From assembly GCF_030411735.1 (NCBI RefSeq), contig NW_026848197.1, forward strand, positions 1 to 64,000: a stretch of DNA of 64,000 bases, written 5' to 3'. The notes beneath the pieces are model-generated. The model was not told the DNA's origin. It ran no database searches and saw only the letters and a list, made by a program, of their open reading frames with translations. A program made the position numbers and the translations under genes. This stretch comes from Phialemonium atrogriseum. Taxonomy: Eukaryota > Ascomycota > Sordariomycetes > Cephalothecales > Cephalothecaceae. This document shows, one piece after another, positions 1 through 10,836 of this stretch (position 1 is the first letter of the stretch; each line of letters opens with the position of its first letter).

Positions 1-93
1 TAACCCTAACCCTAACCCTAACCCTAACCCTAACCCTAACCCTAACCCTAACCCTAACCCTAACCCTAACCCTAACCCTAACCCTAACCCTAA
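1..93. repeat. Telomere repeat tract (CCCTAA)n
   Basis: Uninterrupted tandem CCCTAA hexamers start at base 1 and stop at base 93, so the left edge is the physical end of a chromosome (the C-rich strand reads inward). TTAGGG-type repeats are the usual telomere of filamentous ascomycetes. About 15 repeat units are visible and all are perfect. Confidence 0.98.
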
Positions 94-748
94 GATCGTA
101 AGTGACTTTGGAAGATGGCTGAAGATCGCTGCTCTGTAGCCCAAATAAAATAAAGCTCCCCTAGGTGTACTCCCATTTTCCGCTGAGCCCAGCCTTTTCC
201 AATTAGTCACACAGTCACATGTTTGCCTTCCACCTATGCTCACTGCCTGCCACAGATGTAGGCATCTGTATGAGACTACCTTTAAACATATACCTCTTGG
301 CAAGGGATATCGCATAAGTTTGGCATAACACGGTAGAGAAAATCTTCCCTCTGAAAGAAGCCTCCAACCAGCCTAGCTGACAGACCTAGGGCAGGACAAA
401 GTGTGCGGTAACCTAACCTGCCTGTAGTATCTCTGCCAATATCTTTGACCTGTCTTGCTTCCTTGTAGTTATTTAAAGTGCTGCTAGCGCTGTGCTTGGT
501 GATGGTTCATAATCATGATCACTGTTATCCTCTATAGGCAGGTAGAAAGTTAACTTTACATCAGAATTCTGGCTGAAAAGAGGTGCACGCAGCGGAAAAC
601 AAGGGTACACCCGGCGGAGCTCATAAAATAAATCAGAAGAGCTTTCATCCATTTGAAGAGACAGATCCACAGGAGGTTACTAGCTGCATTCCTAGGTGAA
701 TGAATCTAACATTGTTTCTATTGCAAATGCCCCTCGACCCCACTATGC
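94..748. other. Subtelomeric spacer
   Basis: This is unique-looking DNA between the telomere and the first gene. The only ORF of note is a 65-codon frame on the minus strand (473-670), acidic and without recognisable motifs. It could be an exon remnant, but no splice partner was found. No subtelomeric helicase gene is present here. Confidence 0.5.
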
Positions 749-1777
749 CTAAACCTCCGGAGAGACTTGAACCATGAGCTTCCCTTCATTCTGGCCACGC
801 ATGAGAAGTCCGAGGTGCTCCGGCGCGTCCTGAAAGCCTTGGACGATGTGAGGCCGATGTTTGATGGCACCCGCTTGAAACAACCCCCTGAGCTCTTCAA
901 TGAGAGGCTCTTCCTCGGCCTGATCGGCCAAGAAGCCTTCTATCCGCAGTCGTCGGATCAGAACACGGAAAAGATTGCGCACGCCGTAACCAGCCTCTGG
1001 CGTGGCATTGTCGTAGTCGGACATGACGCCACACACGGCGATACGACCGCAGTTGTTCATGTGGAGGAGCGCTGCGTCCAAGGTCTGGCCGCCGACGTTG
1101 TCGAAGAAGGCGTCGACTCCCTCCGGGCAGATTCGGCCCAGGGCTTCACCAACGTCCTCGTTCTTGTAGTCGATGGCTGCATCGGCGCCAAATTCGTCGG
1201 TCACCAGCGCGCACTTGGCCGCCCCTCCGGCTATTCCGACCACCCTGCAACCTCTCGCTTTCGCAATGCCCACTGCCACCGAGCCCGTTGCCCCAGCTGC
1301 TCCCGAAACCAGCACCGTCTCTCCGGCTTGCACGTCGAGCACATGTTTCATGCCGATGAGCGCCGCGCGGCCGATGTGGGAAAAAAGAGAGAGATAGGTC
1401 GAAAAGGGCTCGTTCGGGGCAGGAGTGATGCGCCGGACCAGCTTTGCCTTTACCACGGGATGCGTCTCCCATCTGGCCAAAGCGCCGACTAGGTCACCTG
1501 GGTTATATCCATCTGCGCGTGACTCCTCGATCACCCCGAGCATCTGGCCCAGCATGACGTCGCCGACCTTGAGGGTGACGTCGACCTTGTCGACGACCGT
1601 GGTTGCATTCCCAAGCTTCAGCCAGTTCCTGTTTGTCGGGTCTAGCGAGAGGTAAATGGTCCGCAGTCGCACTTCGCCAGGCTCCAGGGGTACCGTCTTG
1701 TGCTCTTCCAGGCGGAGGCAATCGGCTGAGTACCGGCCTAGGGCCGGCTTCGTGATGACCAAGACTTTGTTGCTCAT
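749..1777 (-). CDS. MDR-family NADP-dependent oxidoreductase
   Basis: This is an intronless 342-residue medium-chain dehydrogenase/reductase, the usual length for the zinc-free enoyl/alkenal reductase branch (leukotriene B4 12-hydroxydehydrogenase and CurA/YncB-like proteins). The N-terminal GroES-like half contains the family-typical LDPTNRNWL near residues 45-53. The Rossmann half has the dinucleotide loop AAGATG near residues 160-165, followed by the expected hydrophobic strands and a DNVGG segment near 226-230. No structural zinc cysteine cluster is visible. Such enzymes reduce the C=C bond of enones with NADPH in the cytosol; the substrate here is unknown. It is the gene closest to the telomere, only about 650 bases away, and is fully intact. 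Its start lies 3' of a repeat-bearing promoter. It is probably part of the oxidoreductase cluster that follows. Confidence 0.88.
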   Translation of the reverse strand: MSNKVLVITKPALGRYSADCLRLEEHKTVPLEPGEVRLRTIYLSLDPTNRNWLKLGNATTVVDKVDVTLKVGDVMLGQMLGVIEESRADGYNPGDLVGALARWETHPVVKAKLVRRITPAPNEPFSTYLSLFSHIGRAALIGMKHVLDVQAGETVLVSGAAGATGSVAVGIAKARGCRVVGIAGGAAKCALVTDEFGADAAIDYKNEDVGEALGRICPEGVDAFFDNVGGQTLDAALLHMNNCGRIAVCGVMSDYDNATPEAGYGVRNLFRVLIRRLRIEGFLADQAEEEPLIEELRGLFQAGAIKHRPHIVQGFQDAPEHLGLLMRGQNEGKLMVQVSPEV

Positions 1778-2156
1778 TTCTCCCGCTTTTGATGGGACTG
1801 TAGATAGCGATCGAGTCTCAATGGGAAGGAGGGTCTGCGATTAAGGAGTGTACATACAGTTGGCAAGGGGGCCATCTGTACGGAGTACTCTGTACATCTC
1901 CCTCTACTTCTAAGCCACGGCTGGGATGGGGTTCATGCGCAAAAAGGGCGGGGTCATGGGCAGATCCTACCCCATAATCCCCAAGGAAGGCTTTCCTCTT
2001 ACGGCCAAACCCCGCACCCCACAAATCCCCAAGGAAGGCCTTTCCTCTTACAGCCAAGCCCCTCACGCCCCACAAATCCCCACACTCTCTCTGGCATACT
2101 GTGGTACTCCGTAGTTGCGGATGGGGTTCGAGTTTTTTGTGGCTTTTGTCTAGACT
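1778..2156. promoter_or_regulatory. Intergenic region upstream of the MDR gene
   Basis: This region holds the 5' flank of the MDR gene (minus strand) and the 3' end of the PrpD-like gene. It is rich in C-runs. CCCCGC at 2010-2015 and CCCCAC at 2017-2022, 2068-2073 and 2078-2083 match the reverse complement of the SYGGRG consensus known for the carbon-repression factor CreA. Function is inferred from sequence only. Confidence 0.4.
1970..2083. repeat. Direct repeat of about 50 bp, 2.3 copies, in promoter
   Basis: Units start at 1970, 2017 and 2068 (the last is partial). Each opens with CCCCAYAA..TCCCC, then AAGGAAGGC and TTTCCTCTTAC in the full copies. A diverged relative occurs at 5991-6027 in the FAD monooxygenase/P450 promoter. 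It may be a regulatory module or a duplicated scrap. Confidence 0.75.
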
Positions 2157-3665
2157 CTATAGACCGAATAGCTTAGCGAAATCGCTTACATCATCTATCG
2201 AATCGAGTGTCCAACAAGCCTCCATCGCCTCTTTGGCCCTCTCCATACCAAGACATCCGGTTGCCTGAGCGAGAAACTTCTCTTCCAACTGAGCCTTGGT
2301 CATTGGATTGCCAACCGAACCCGTCGCGTGTTTTACGTAGATAGTCCTCCTCGTAGATGCCCCACCAGCCAGAGCGATGCCGCGTGAAATGAACACCAGC
2401 TGCGCCTCATCGTCGCGAAACTCGGGGTCGGTCTGGACCTCAATCAGATCTCTTACTCTGCGCACGACGAGATCGTCCGCGGCGACGGCATCCGAGAACT
2501 CGGCAGGACCGGCACGACCGTGAACCAAGGCGACGGCGCATCCGTGATAGAGAGAGAAGATGGTCTCGAGTCCCGTGCGCGGATGCCGCACATTGCACAG
2601 CCTGATCAGTTGAGGGTTAGCCGTGACCTGGATTCCGGCGATGTCTTCTAGCTCCGCGGGCCCTCCGAGGCTTGCGGCCTGGTTGAACGAGGAGAACAAC
2701 TCGAGACAGGCATCGATGAGCGGGTGGATCACGATGCCGCATGGATAAGGCTTGAACCCGTTTTCGAGTATTTGCCAGGGACCGCCCCTTGCCAGCGCAC
2801 CGATTTGACTGTTGTCGTTCGTCGTGGAGACTAGTCGCGCCCAGGCCTCGATGGGCGCCTCGCAGCTGGCAAATCCGGTCTTGGCGAGCTGGGCAGCGAG
2901 GATACCATTGCTTGCGTGCAAACCTGCGTGCAGTGTCTTGGTGTCTGTCCCGAACATGGCGCGTGTCCCTGATGCCATACTGGACGCGTGGCCCAGAGCG
3001 GCTGCGAATTGATGAGGGGGGAGATGCAACAGTTTCGCAGCGCCAGCCGCGCCACTGAATGACCCGGTTAACCCTGTAATGTGCCTGAATTTCACCTTAT
3101 TAGCCCACAGTGCTGTTCGCAAGGACGGGGTTAGCGCTCGGTTTCCTTACCAGCCGTTCGCGTAGCTTGAAGGGGACACCGCCATCCCGATGGCGCACTG
3201 CGCCTCGACAGCCGCGACGAAAGCTAGGATGACCTCCTTCCCTGAAACGTGATGTATTTCCGCCCAGGGCAACACAGCTGCGATGGAGGTGCACGAAGGG
3301 TGAATGACGGTACGGAGATGGGCGTCATCGTAGTCCGCCGTCGTGGCTGCGATGCCATTGAGGATGGCGGCTGTCTGTAGATCGGCACGCTCTGGCCGGC
3401 CCCAAACAGTGGCTCCCTGCGCCGGTGTCGTTTCCTTTGGATCGAGTGCTGCGCGGGCTTTTCGGTGGGGTGAAGCATCTGATGAGCCGAGAGCGCAACC
3501 GAGGATGTTGAGAATGCACCACTTGGCCTGGTCAATGACTTCTCGAGGGAGTTCTTGGTAGGTAAGTTGTGACAGAAAAGTAGCCAGCTCAAGCGTCTCG
3601 TCCTTGGACTGGACTTTCTGCGTCGATATGGAAGACATGGCGGCAGCGTTTGGAGAGCGAATCAC
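2157..3665 (-). CDS. MmgE/PrpD family protein (2-methylcitrate dehydratase / cis-aconitate decarboxylase superfamily)
   Basis: Two exons, complement(join(2157..3084,3151..3665)), give 480 residues, the usual family length. The 66-base intron has donor GTAAGG, a GCTAAC branch-like site and acceptor CAG, and it rejoins the family motif YANGWHITG...TGSFSGAAGAAKLL exactly in frame. The N-terminal part has the LILNILGC-like helix seen in PrpD proteins and a DYDDAH segment where the family has D-[DY]-x-H. The C-terminal half carries HAGLHASNG and KPYPCGIVIHP, which match conserved substrate-pocket regions. Members dehydrate methylcitrate or decarboxylate cis-aconitate to itaconate, and many in fungal clusters act on other acids. 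The specific reaction cannot be told. An alternative start lies nine codons in (ATG at 3638). It is co-directional with the MDR gene and the FAD monooxygenase gene. Confidence 0.9.
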
Positions 3666-4189
3666 TTCCTGCCTCGGGGCTCTTTTCCCTCACTTCCCCG
3701 ACTGGCAAAGAGTAAGTTATAAATCCAGTGAACCAGAGCGGGGTCGGCTGGGGAAACGGACTCTTGAATTGTCCCCACCATATTAATTATAGAGGGAACA
3801 TTCTGGGCGGGGGGCATTTTTATCCACTCCACAGCTGAGTCTTCTAGTAACGTCAGACAATGTTGAGAGACTGGCTTGGCACATTGAAGCATCGAGTATC
3901 AAATCCCAGCCGAATAAGGAAATTACTACAGTCTGCGAATTCCAGATATTGAAGTAATTTGAAGAAAACAGGTAGCGTAGGAACGAGGTTCACGACCGCT
4001 CGCCTTATGCTGTTGGAGCTTCCCGCTACTAGTTACGCTATGCTCTTGTAGAAAAATACCAACTCTACTTCACTTAGTGGTGCCCAAATCCCACGGGCGA
4101 GCTTCCAACCTGCTGAACTTCATGCCCTGTCTTAAGAAAGGTGTCTTTCTGTATTGTTTGCCGGTACTGATTTCCCCGTCAGAAGAGCT
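3666..4189. promoter_or_regulatory. Intergenic region upstream of the PrpD-like gene
   Basis: This is the 5' flank of the PrpD-like gene, with G/C-run boxes (GCGGGG near 3738, GTCCCCACC near 3771, GGGCGGGGGG near 3806), followed by the 3' flank of the FAD monooxygenase. No ORF with recognisable content was found. The boxes resemble those of neighbouring promoters. Confidence 0.35.
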
Positions 4190-5732
4190 TCATACAGAAT
4201 TGGCAACGACGGCCGCTTCGGGATCCTTCCGATAGTGCTGGGTGAAGTCGTGGAGTATCACGTTGAGGCCCTACAAACCATGAGTATGGTGTCGTTTTAC
4301 GGTGGAGCCTGCGGCCTCCAATATTCATTGAGCGAGCACTCACCATTTGCATTTCTCGTGCGAGCTCCAGGTTTGAGGCAGCCTTGACACACTGCTGCAG
4401 GAATCCATCGCGTTTTAGTGCCTGGTCGGGATCTTGACCGTTGAGGCGGCGCAAATTCTCGCTCGACGCCGGGTCGATGAAATTGTGATACAGGTCCCGT
4501 CGTACTTGATCGTATTCGTCGAGAATCGAGTCGTCGGCTTTGCCCTCGTGGATCCCAATCAAGCAGTCGTACAAACTGCCAACGTCGGCGAAACCGCCTG
4601 TAAGACCCAGTCCACCACTGGAGTTCTGTTAGCAAGAACACATCTTCTATACTTGTCTTCGGGCCGCATGCACTAAAGATGTAAGAGGTTATCATACAAT
4701 GGATTACACAGATGGGCCGCATCGGCGGCAAGTATGAAACGGCCAATGCGGAATTTCTCTGCACAACGTTGATGGATCTTGTACGGGCTGATGTTAGTGA
4801 TTCGGTATTGGCCGGGCTTTGGATTCCCTGGGAGCATCTGCTCGTATTTCATGGGCTGACGTTCAAGGTATTCTTCCCTAGAAAGGCCGGGAATGTCTCC
4901 ATACGAGACCCGCCATAGGCCGTCCTTGCCAATTCTCGATGCCATGAACCAATGTTCGAGGTCAATGATGAAATTTGCATCGTCCCACCCAAATTGGTCG
5001 AAGTCATAGTAGACCTAGAAACAAGGGTACAGTTAGACACAGTCCGTGGGAGACCGTCATTTAAGTAGAAGACTTACATTTGTTGCCACGATTTGTTCAT
5101 GCCAAGTCTTTCCTGGGAAATTCATATCGCCTTGGAGGGCACGGCGAATGATGCTATTAGCACCGTCGCATCCAATAATGTAGTCGGCGTCCAAGGTTTG
5201 CCGTCCTTCAGGTGTGTCAACATCTACCCAGGCCTTTGTCTCATCCTGTCCTAGGCTGACGACGTTATGAGACCACTTGATGTCCACGGAAGGGATCGAT
5301 TGTAGGTGCTGAAGGATGATCTTCCCCAGACGGTTAAGAGGCAGGCATACCATCCTGTCCTGGCTGTCCTCCGGAACGACCGAGCCATCAAGACCGGCGA
5401 GGAATGTACCGTCCGCTTTGCGCCAGGCCACTCTCCGGGGAATGAAACCGGCAGCGCGAACATCTTCAAGCACACCTGCGCGGTGAAGCTCACGTGTCGC
5501 TGGGGAGTTGTAGTGAGTCGCCCGCGGCTGCTCGTCCAGTTTGTCTGCTGCGTCCAAGATGTCTATTCGAACACCTTTTTTGCCGAGGAGCAGTGCGAGC
5601 AGAAGCCCTGCTGGGCCTGCACCGACGATGATAAGCTGTTAGAACGGAAATATCAGCACTCCACTCAAAATAGGCCCCAAAGCAAAATCTCAGCGGTACC
5701 TTTCGGAATCCCGATGCCTGTGCCGAACTCAT
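4190..5732 (-). CDS. FAD-dependent monooxygenase (phenol/salicylate hydroxylase-like)
   Basis: Five exons, complement(join(4190..4270,4344..4617,4698..5014,5078..5635,5700..5732)), give 420 residues. Every junction was fixed by restoring a conserved motif: intron 1 (64 bases) opens onto the FAD-binding LIIVGAGPAG (GxGxxG, residues 16-21), intron 3 restores NPFGGLGLTGG, and intron 4 restores HDFTQHY at the C-terminus. The DG motif (IIGCDGANS) and the second FAD motif are present, but the latter reads AADAAH (Asp near residue 295) where most relatives have GDAAH. The family hydroxylates aromatic or related rings with NAD(P)H and O2. It is divergent from the P450 gene, sharing a 622-base intergenic region. 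It looks intact and functional; the substrate is unknown. Confidence 0.93.
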
Positions 5733-6354
5733 GATGGATGTTATTAATGCGTGGGCAGAACTCTGTCTGTCAGTATGGGAGGTAATACTACTCGTAAGCA
5801 GGGTTGTGCGTGGATTCCCCTCGCGTCGTACCATGAATCTAGTGTACATAGGGGCTGCTTTTTGAATGGTTCGAATTAGTGAAGGACAAGTGGGGCTAGC
5901 TAGAGCCGGCAACTGTAATCCGTACCACGCACGTGGAGAGAGATTGTCTATATCCGACCGAGCCATACTCTTTACGCATGACCCCCACATCCTACCCCAC
6001 AATTCCCCGCGCGAAGATTTCCTCTTTTGTTCCAACTCTGGAGTACCCCACAGTCCATCTCGTTCGATTTTGATCTTTCCCTCTGTCAGTCGGCAACAAT
6101 CTCCCGAGCGAGTCTAGTGCCAAAGCTCCGTCGCAGCAACTAAGTGATTCACCCTTCAAGCTTTAATTTCTGCATAAAAGGTGGTTACTTAATTCTGTCA
6201 AGTTGACCAACGAGGAAACACCCCGCCAAGCGACAAACCTACACCACACCCCCTCACCACACCCCCTCCAACGACACCCGTTCCCGGCGGCCTGGTACCA
6301 ACCGCTGAAATATCGACAACACATTATCCAGATGTTCCGTGTCGCCTTCACATC
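5733..6354. promoter_or_regulatory. Divergent promoter, FAD monooxygenase / P450
   Basis: A 622-base region lies between two head-to-head starts (5732 minus, 6355 plus). CCCCAC/CCCCGC boxes occur at 5983, 5995, 6005 and 6046, and C-rich ACACCCCCTC repeats at 6244-6271. The stretch 5991-6027 resembles the direct repeat upstream of the MDR gene. Co-regulation of the two enzymes is inferred. Confidence 0.5.
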
Positions 6355-8212
6355 ATGAATCCCGTCGACGTCCTCTTGTCTGAGCATCGTCTTGGGGGTG
6401 CCACGGATCCATGGTTTTACCTTCAGACGGCGCTCTGCGCCTTGGGATTGTATCTCGCGCAGAGCTTCATCGCCGGCATGGTCAGGAAATCCAAATACAA
6501 ACTCCCCCCACGTGTCCCTGGCGTTCCGATTTTCGGGAACTCTTTTCAGCCTCCCGCAACTCAGCAAGGTCCATGGGCAAAGAAGCTCGCAGAGAAATAT
6601 GGCGAGATGTACGATACGTCAGGCAGAGTCCCCAGTGCCGCAACATTTGTGCTGATACAACTCCAGGTTCACCGTGACTTTCGGGGGCAGTACTTGGGTG
6701 TTTCTCAACTCCTCCCGCGTCGTTAATGATCTCATGGAGCGTCGAGCGGCAATTTACTGCTCACGACCCCAGTTTCCCATGGCCCAAGGTATTATTTCAC
6801 GTGATGCCCGAATCCTGCTCATGCCGTACAATGATCAGTGGCGCCAGTTGAGGAAGATCATGCACAACATCCTGAGTACGCGACAAAAGGACGTCTTCCG
6901 GCCTTTCCAGGATCTAGAATCCAAGCATCTTCTTTACGATTACCTGCACAAACCAGAGAAGTGGTATGTTGCTAATGGCCGATTTGCCAACTCGGTCATC
7001 ATGAGCGTCGTTTTCGGAAGACGATCGGACATGGATAACCCGAACATGAGAGAACTCTTCGAGACAATCGACGTCTTCTTTGAAGAGCAACAGCCGGGAG
7101 TCAATTTGGTGGATGCATTCCCGGTCTTGACCAAGCTGCCAAAGTTTATGCAGTGGTGGCGTGGCCGAGGCGAAAGAATTTTCGAAATGACCAGGCGGTG
7201 AGAGACTTAACAGCCCGCATTCCGAAAATCGCTTCAGATGTGTTACTAATGTTGTTGTTGTATATAGGGTCTACAAGAGAGAGGTGGATCTCGTCATTGA
7301 AAACATGGGAAACGGAACCCAAAAGGATTGTTTTGCCGTCGACTTCCTGCGCACGATTGACGAGGGACAGCTCAAGTTTGATGAGACACAGAAACTATTC
7401 GCCATGGGGACCCTCATGGAGGCTGGCAGCGACACCTCGAGAGTCACCATCGGCCAGATCATAGCTGGCGCGGCGACATATCCAGACTGGGTCCAGAGGG
7501 CAAGAGCACAGCTCGATGCTGTCTGCGGTCATAATGCCGAGCGACTTCCTTCATGGGAGGATCGAGATCAGGGACGGCTTCCGTATATCAGTGCTGTGGT
7601 GAAAGAAGGGTTCCGCTGGAGACCCAACATTGCGGAAATTGGAACACCAACAATGCTGATCAAGGATGATGAGTACGAGGGTTACAAATTCCCTGCTGGA
7701 ACAGTGTTTACTTGGAACGCCTGGGCAATTGCTCTTAGCCCAGACGAGTACAAAGAGCCTGAGCGATTTAACCCTGACAGGTTTCTTGACGAGAATCTTC
7801 TGAATCCTCTGAAAGGGCACTTTGGGTTTGGACCAGGTAAGCCTCTCCTAAGCTTTATTAGTATCATTTATCCTCGAGCCGGTCCTGACGCCAGGTGATA
7901 ATTACAGGACGACGAGTTTGTGTAGGCTGGAGCGTTGGCGAAATGAATGTTTGGATTGCCATCGCACGACTTCTCTACTGTTTCGATTTCGAAGAAGACA
8001 AGGTTAGTAGAGAGAGCCCACTTCCTTACCTCCGGGGCCACATTGTTTTGCTGACCATATCGTTCGTCAAGGCCCATCCAATCGACACCATGACGATCCC
8101 TCAGATCACCCATGGCAAGGCGCCATTTGCAGTAAAGATCAAGCCTAGGAGCCCACAACACGCAGCTCTCATTGAAAGAGAGTGTGTAGAGGCGGTGCAC
8201 ACCAAGTACTAG
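6355..8212 (+). CDS. Cytochrome P450 monooxygenase
   Basis: Five exons, join(6355..6608,6667..7197,7268..7836,7908..8002,8072..8212), encode 529 residues, normal for a microsomal fungal P450. An N-terminal hydrophobic anchor (about residues 20-42) is followed by a proline-rich hinge (LPPRVPGVP). Intron 1 (58 bases) restores KYGEMFTVTFGG. The I-helix oxygen motif AGSDTS lies near 314-319, the K-helix ExxR as EGFR near 375, PERF near 426-429, and the heme ligand motif FGFGPGRRVCVG with Cys near 456 is assembled across intron 3. All catalytic elements are intact. The style is that of fungal OrdA/CYP-type secondary-metabolism P450s, but I cannot assign a CYP family. It is expected in the ER membrane and to need a P450 reductase encoded elsewhere. 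It is divergently paired with the FAD monooxygenase. Confidence 0.95.
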
Positions 8213-9180
8213 CTTTGTGACTTATGTCAATCATGAAACACTTCTTCCTAACTTTTCGTGCGACGCGTTGTAGAAAGCATTGTAGTTTAATGGCATGTCA
8301 ATATTGTACCTTGGGAACTTGACCTAAATTACTTGGACCAATGGTACAGCTAACATCACACGCGATGATAGGATCGATCTCAAGTGGTTGGGGATGTGGA
8401 ATCTCTCCGCTATTTTAATTTCGTTTTATCTCATGTAGCATATAAATATCAAGTGGTTCGAGCCTAGAGTAAAGCACGCGAGGGAAAGGGGAGCAACTAG
8501 TAGATTACCAGCAGGCCACTGAGAAGTAAGAGGCCCACGTCTGCGCACGTTAAGTGCTAGCTCCTCCCCTCAACTCAAGACCCCCGATGCTATGACTGCT
8601 TGCCACGTTAGGAGTCGAGGTGCACCCGAGCCCCGAAGTGGTCACCGTGGCTGAGATATGCACCTTTCGCGACTGGCAATTTCCCCACGGCTGTATCCCT
8701 AAATACTGGCCAGCACGACCCTATCCTTCTGTTAAGTATTCGTCAGCCTGTGCTGTTGGCAACAGGGAGAGGTGTGACTGACGATTTACCAAAGCTACCG
8801 ACATGAACTTAACCATAACCCTAAGCAGGTCTACAGGTGCGACTAGGGTGAGTGTAATCAGACTTTCGTCTGACTAGACCTATGCAACCGCCACAAGGAC
8901 AGGCACACGGCTAAGGGCTCGGCCCTCAATCGCAAGGACTCAATTATGAGCCATGGCCTGAATTTCACAAGCTTTGCGACTATTGAGTCGGGGCGTGATG
9001 ACGCTCTTTCCGGCCCGTGGAAGCAGGCCTGGCAGATTGGCGTCAGGTCTATGAGCCTCCCAGCGATCACCCGTTTCACCTCAGTGTTGATCGGGTAGAA
9101 CAGGGCGGCTCGGGATATGAGGTCGTCGTCCTGCCCTTCTACGCATCGTTCCATGGTTCCATCGGGTGTAGCTCGCTATA
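8213..9180. other. Intergenic, no gene recognised
   Basis: This is the 3' flank of the P450 gene and mixed-composition DNA. A short telomere-like stretch (TTAACCATAACCCTAAG, about 8811-8827) occurs but covers only two imperfect units. A 98-codon minus-strand ORF (8858-9154) has no recognisable motif and sits in degenerate sequence. Confidence 0.4.
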
Positions 9181-9410
9181 ATACCCCGTTGTAACTCAAG
9201 AACGGCGTCGCTAGCCTCGAGGGCGGCGTTCTCGTGCGGCGCGACGATCATGGGCGGGTCGCCGACGACGGCGCGGATGAACTTCTCCTTGGTCATCTGC
9301 TCGACGTAGCTGAAGCGCAGCTTGGCGAACAGCTCCCGGTAGTGCGCCAGGTCGGCCTCGAGGCTGACGGGCGTGGGCGCGCCGCCGCCGGTACTGCCGT
9401 TGCCGCCGAT
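9180..9410 (-). pseudogene. Fragment of a coiled-coil gene (possibly kinetochore Sos7-like)
   Basis: A GC-rich minus-strand frame reads a charged helical segment containing ADLAHYRELFAKLRFSYVEQ, then TKEKFIRAVVGDPPMIV and a run of alanine and glutamate. This resembles, from memory only, the N-terminus of fungal kinetochore coiled-coil proteins of the Sos7 type. The frame has no proper start or end and degenerates at about 9180 into unrelated codons. The plus strand just downstream (9410-9610) is also open and GC-rich without recognisable content. Interpreted as a broken duplicate. Confidence 0.3.
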
Positions 9411-9927
9411 CCTCCAGCTAATCCAACTTGCCTATCTTGGACCACCAGCTCTTCAAAGTCGTCCACACCCTCCGCGCCAAAATCTCCACATTCACAAAGT
9501 ACAACGCCACCGCCGCGGCCGTTCGCAAGGGAGGTCAAGGAGGGTCTCCAAGTTCGTCAAGGCCGGCGTGTGGTTATACGCCGAGACGAGTAGACTCGAC
9601 AGGATGAAGACGGCGTAGAGAGTTGCAAGGCACTGCTACTGCTGATACGCAAGGCACTGCTACACCAATGACTGAGAACCTGGACGATGCAAGATGGTAG
9701 CATCGGAACTGGGAGAGCCAAGGCTGGCGAGGTCCTATTACACGCGGTCAGCACATTGGATTCTTCCGGAGGCGTAAGTGTACGTGCCCACCATGTCTGG
9801 CGCACAGCAGAAGTATCCTCAAGGCGAGGGAGCATACAAGAGGCTGATGATCTCCCGTGGTTAGACTGGTTTCGTTGACTGACGGTTAGGTCGTTCTTGG
9901 ACTGCATAGTCAGCTAGGTCGCCATCC
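9411..9927. other. Degenerate GC-rich segment, no intact gene
   Basis: Several overlapping short ORFs occur on both strands (for example plus 9373-9618 and minus 9557-9907). None has a recognisable motif and their frames shift repeatedly. It is probably part of the same shattered duplicate DNA as the KH fragment that follows. Confidence 0.35.
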
Positions 9928-10250
9928 ATGGGTCGTCACGCCGAGGCTAGAGCCGCGATTAATAGAATCATCGAGGACAGTGGCATGGGAGCGATTGCCC
10001 GTGCAGACCTGGACACCGGACGTGAACATCCACGTGCTCCGGAATCCGTTTCTATAAAGGAGGACGCAGATTGCCTCCAGATCATGGTTCCCGACAGAAC
10101 CGTCGGCCTAATCAGTGGACGCGAGGGTAAGACCATCCGCGATCTCTAGGAACAGAGCGGCTGCCACATCAACATCGTTGGCAAGAACAAGAGCAGGCAG
10201 ACTGCCCTACCATTGGAATCAACGGCCAATGGCCGATTCCACGTATCGAG
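9928..10250 (+). pseudogene. KH-domain RNA-binding protein, fragment
   Basis: The plus frame from 9928 reads the inter-KH linker and start of a KH domain of the FUBP/KH-repeat type: LQIMVPDRTVGLISGREGKT with the GxxG loop (GREG), then IRDL, a TAG stop at 10147-10149, and EQSGCHINIVGKNKS in the same frame after the stop. The stop sits where relatives have glutamine, so a single CAG-to-TAG change explains it. The frame then loses similarity near 10220. Only about one KH domain of a normally multi-KH protein is left. Full-length homologues are housekeeping genes, so this is a decayed partial copy. Confidence 0.75.
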
Positions 10251-10836
10251 GCGGAAGTTGGGGACAGGGTCATCATCAATGTCCTCAACTTTCTGGGGAA
10301 AACCTACCTTCTGGCACTTTGCCAGCTCTCGCCTCTATCCTCTCAGATGATTAGTTCTATTGCCTGGTCCCCAAACTCACCAGTCCAAATCAAAGCCGTC
10401 AAAGTCCAACCCTGGCCGGCAGAGTTTGCCGATTTCGAAGAGAGGTGTGGCGTTGTCTGGCTCACGGATTTTCTGTCTCATAAGCTGGCCGTGACCTGGG
10501 TCAACCGCGCGCGAAACTGCCGTCATGATGTATCGTGCAAAGAGGAAATTCCTCGCACAGGCAGGCTCAGGCTCTGTCCTGTGTCCTCAACACAACGGTG
10601 GCTCCCAAGAATCAAGACCGCCTGCTGCGTAAAGTGTAAAAATACGATGGAGACATGGGTTGATGTTCTAGTCTAGACGTGTAAAAGTGGGTAGATATAG
10701 TCTAAGTCTATTCCATGCAGCCGAGCCACTTCACAAGTTTGACTGGTCTCACCATCCACTGTTACATCTTCCAGAGATATCTATTTGCATGATCTTCTGC
10801 CCACACCTGGATGTCGGCTTTCTCAACCGCAGATCC
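10251..10836. other. Spacer, no gene recognised
   Basis: A 109-codon plus ORF (10347-10676) has no motif. The rest is the 3' flank of the minus-strand dehydrogenase. Nothing else is supported. Confidence 0.4.

Noticed and set aside
767..1492. 241-codon plus-strand ORF
   Set aside because: It is antisense to the MDR gene, whose protein matches a known family over its whole length. The plus frame has no motif.
8811..8827. Interstitial telomere-like sequence
   Set aside because: Only two imperfect hexamers are present, too short to claim an old chromosome end or healed break.
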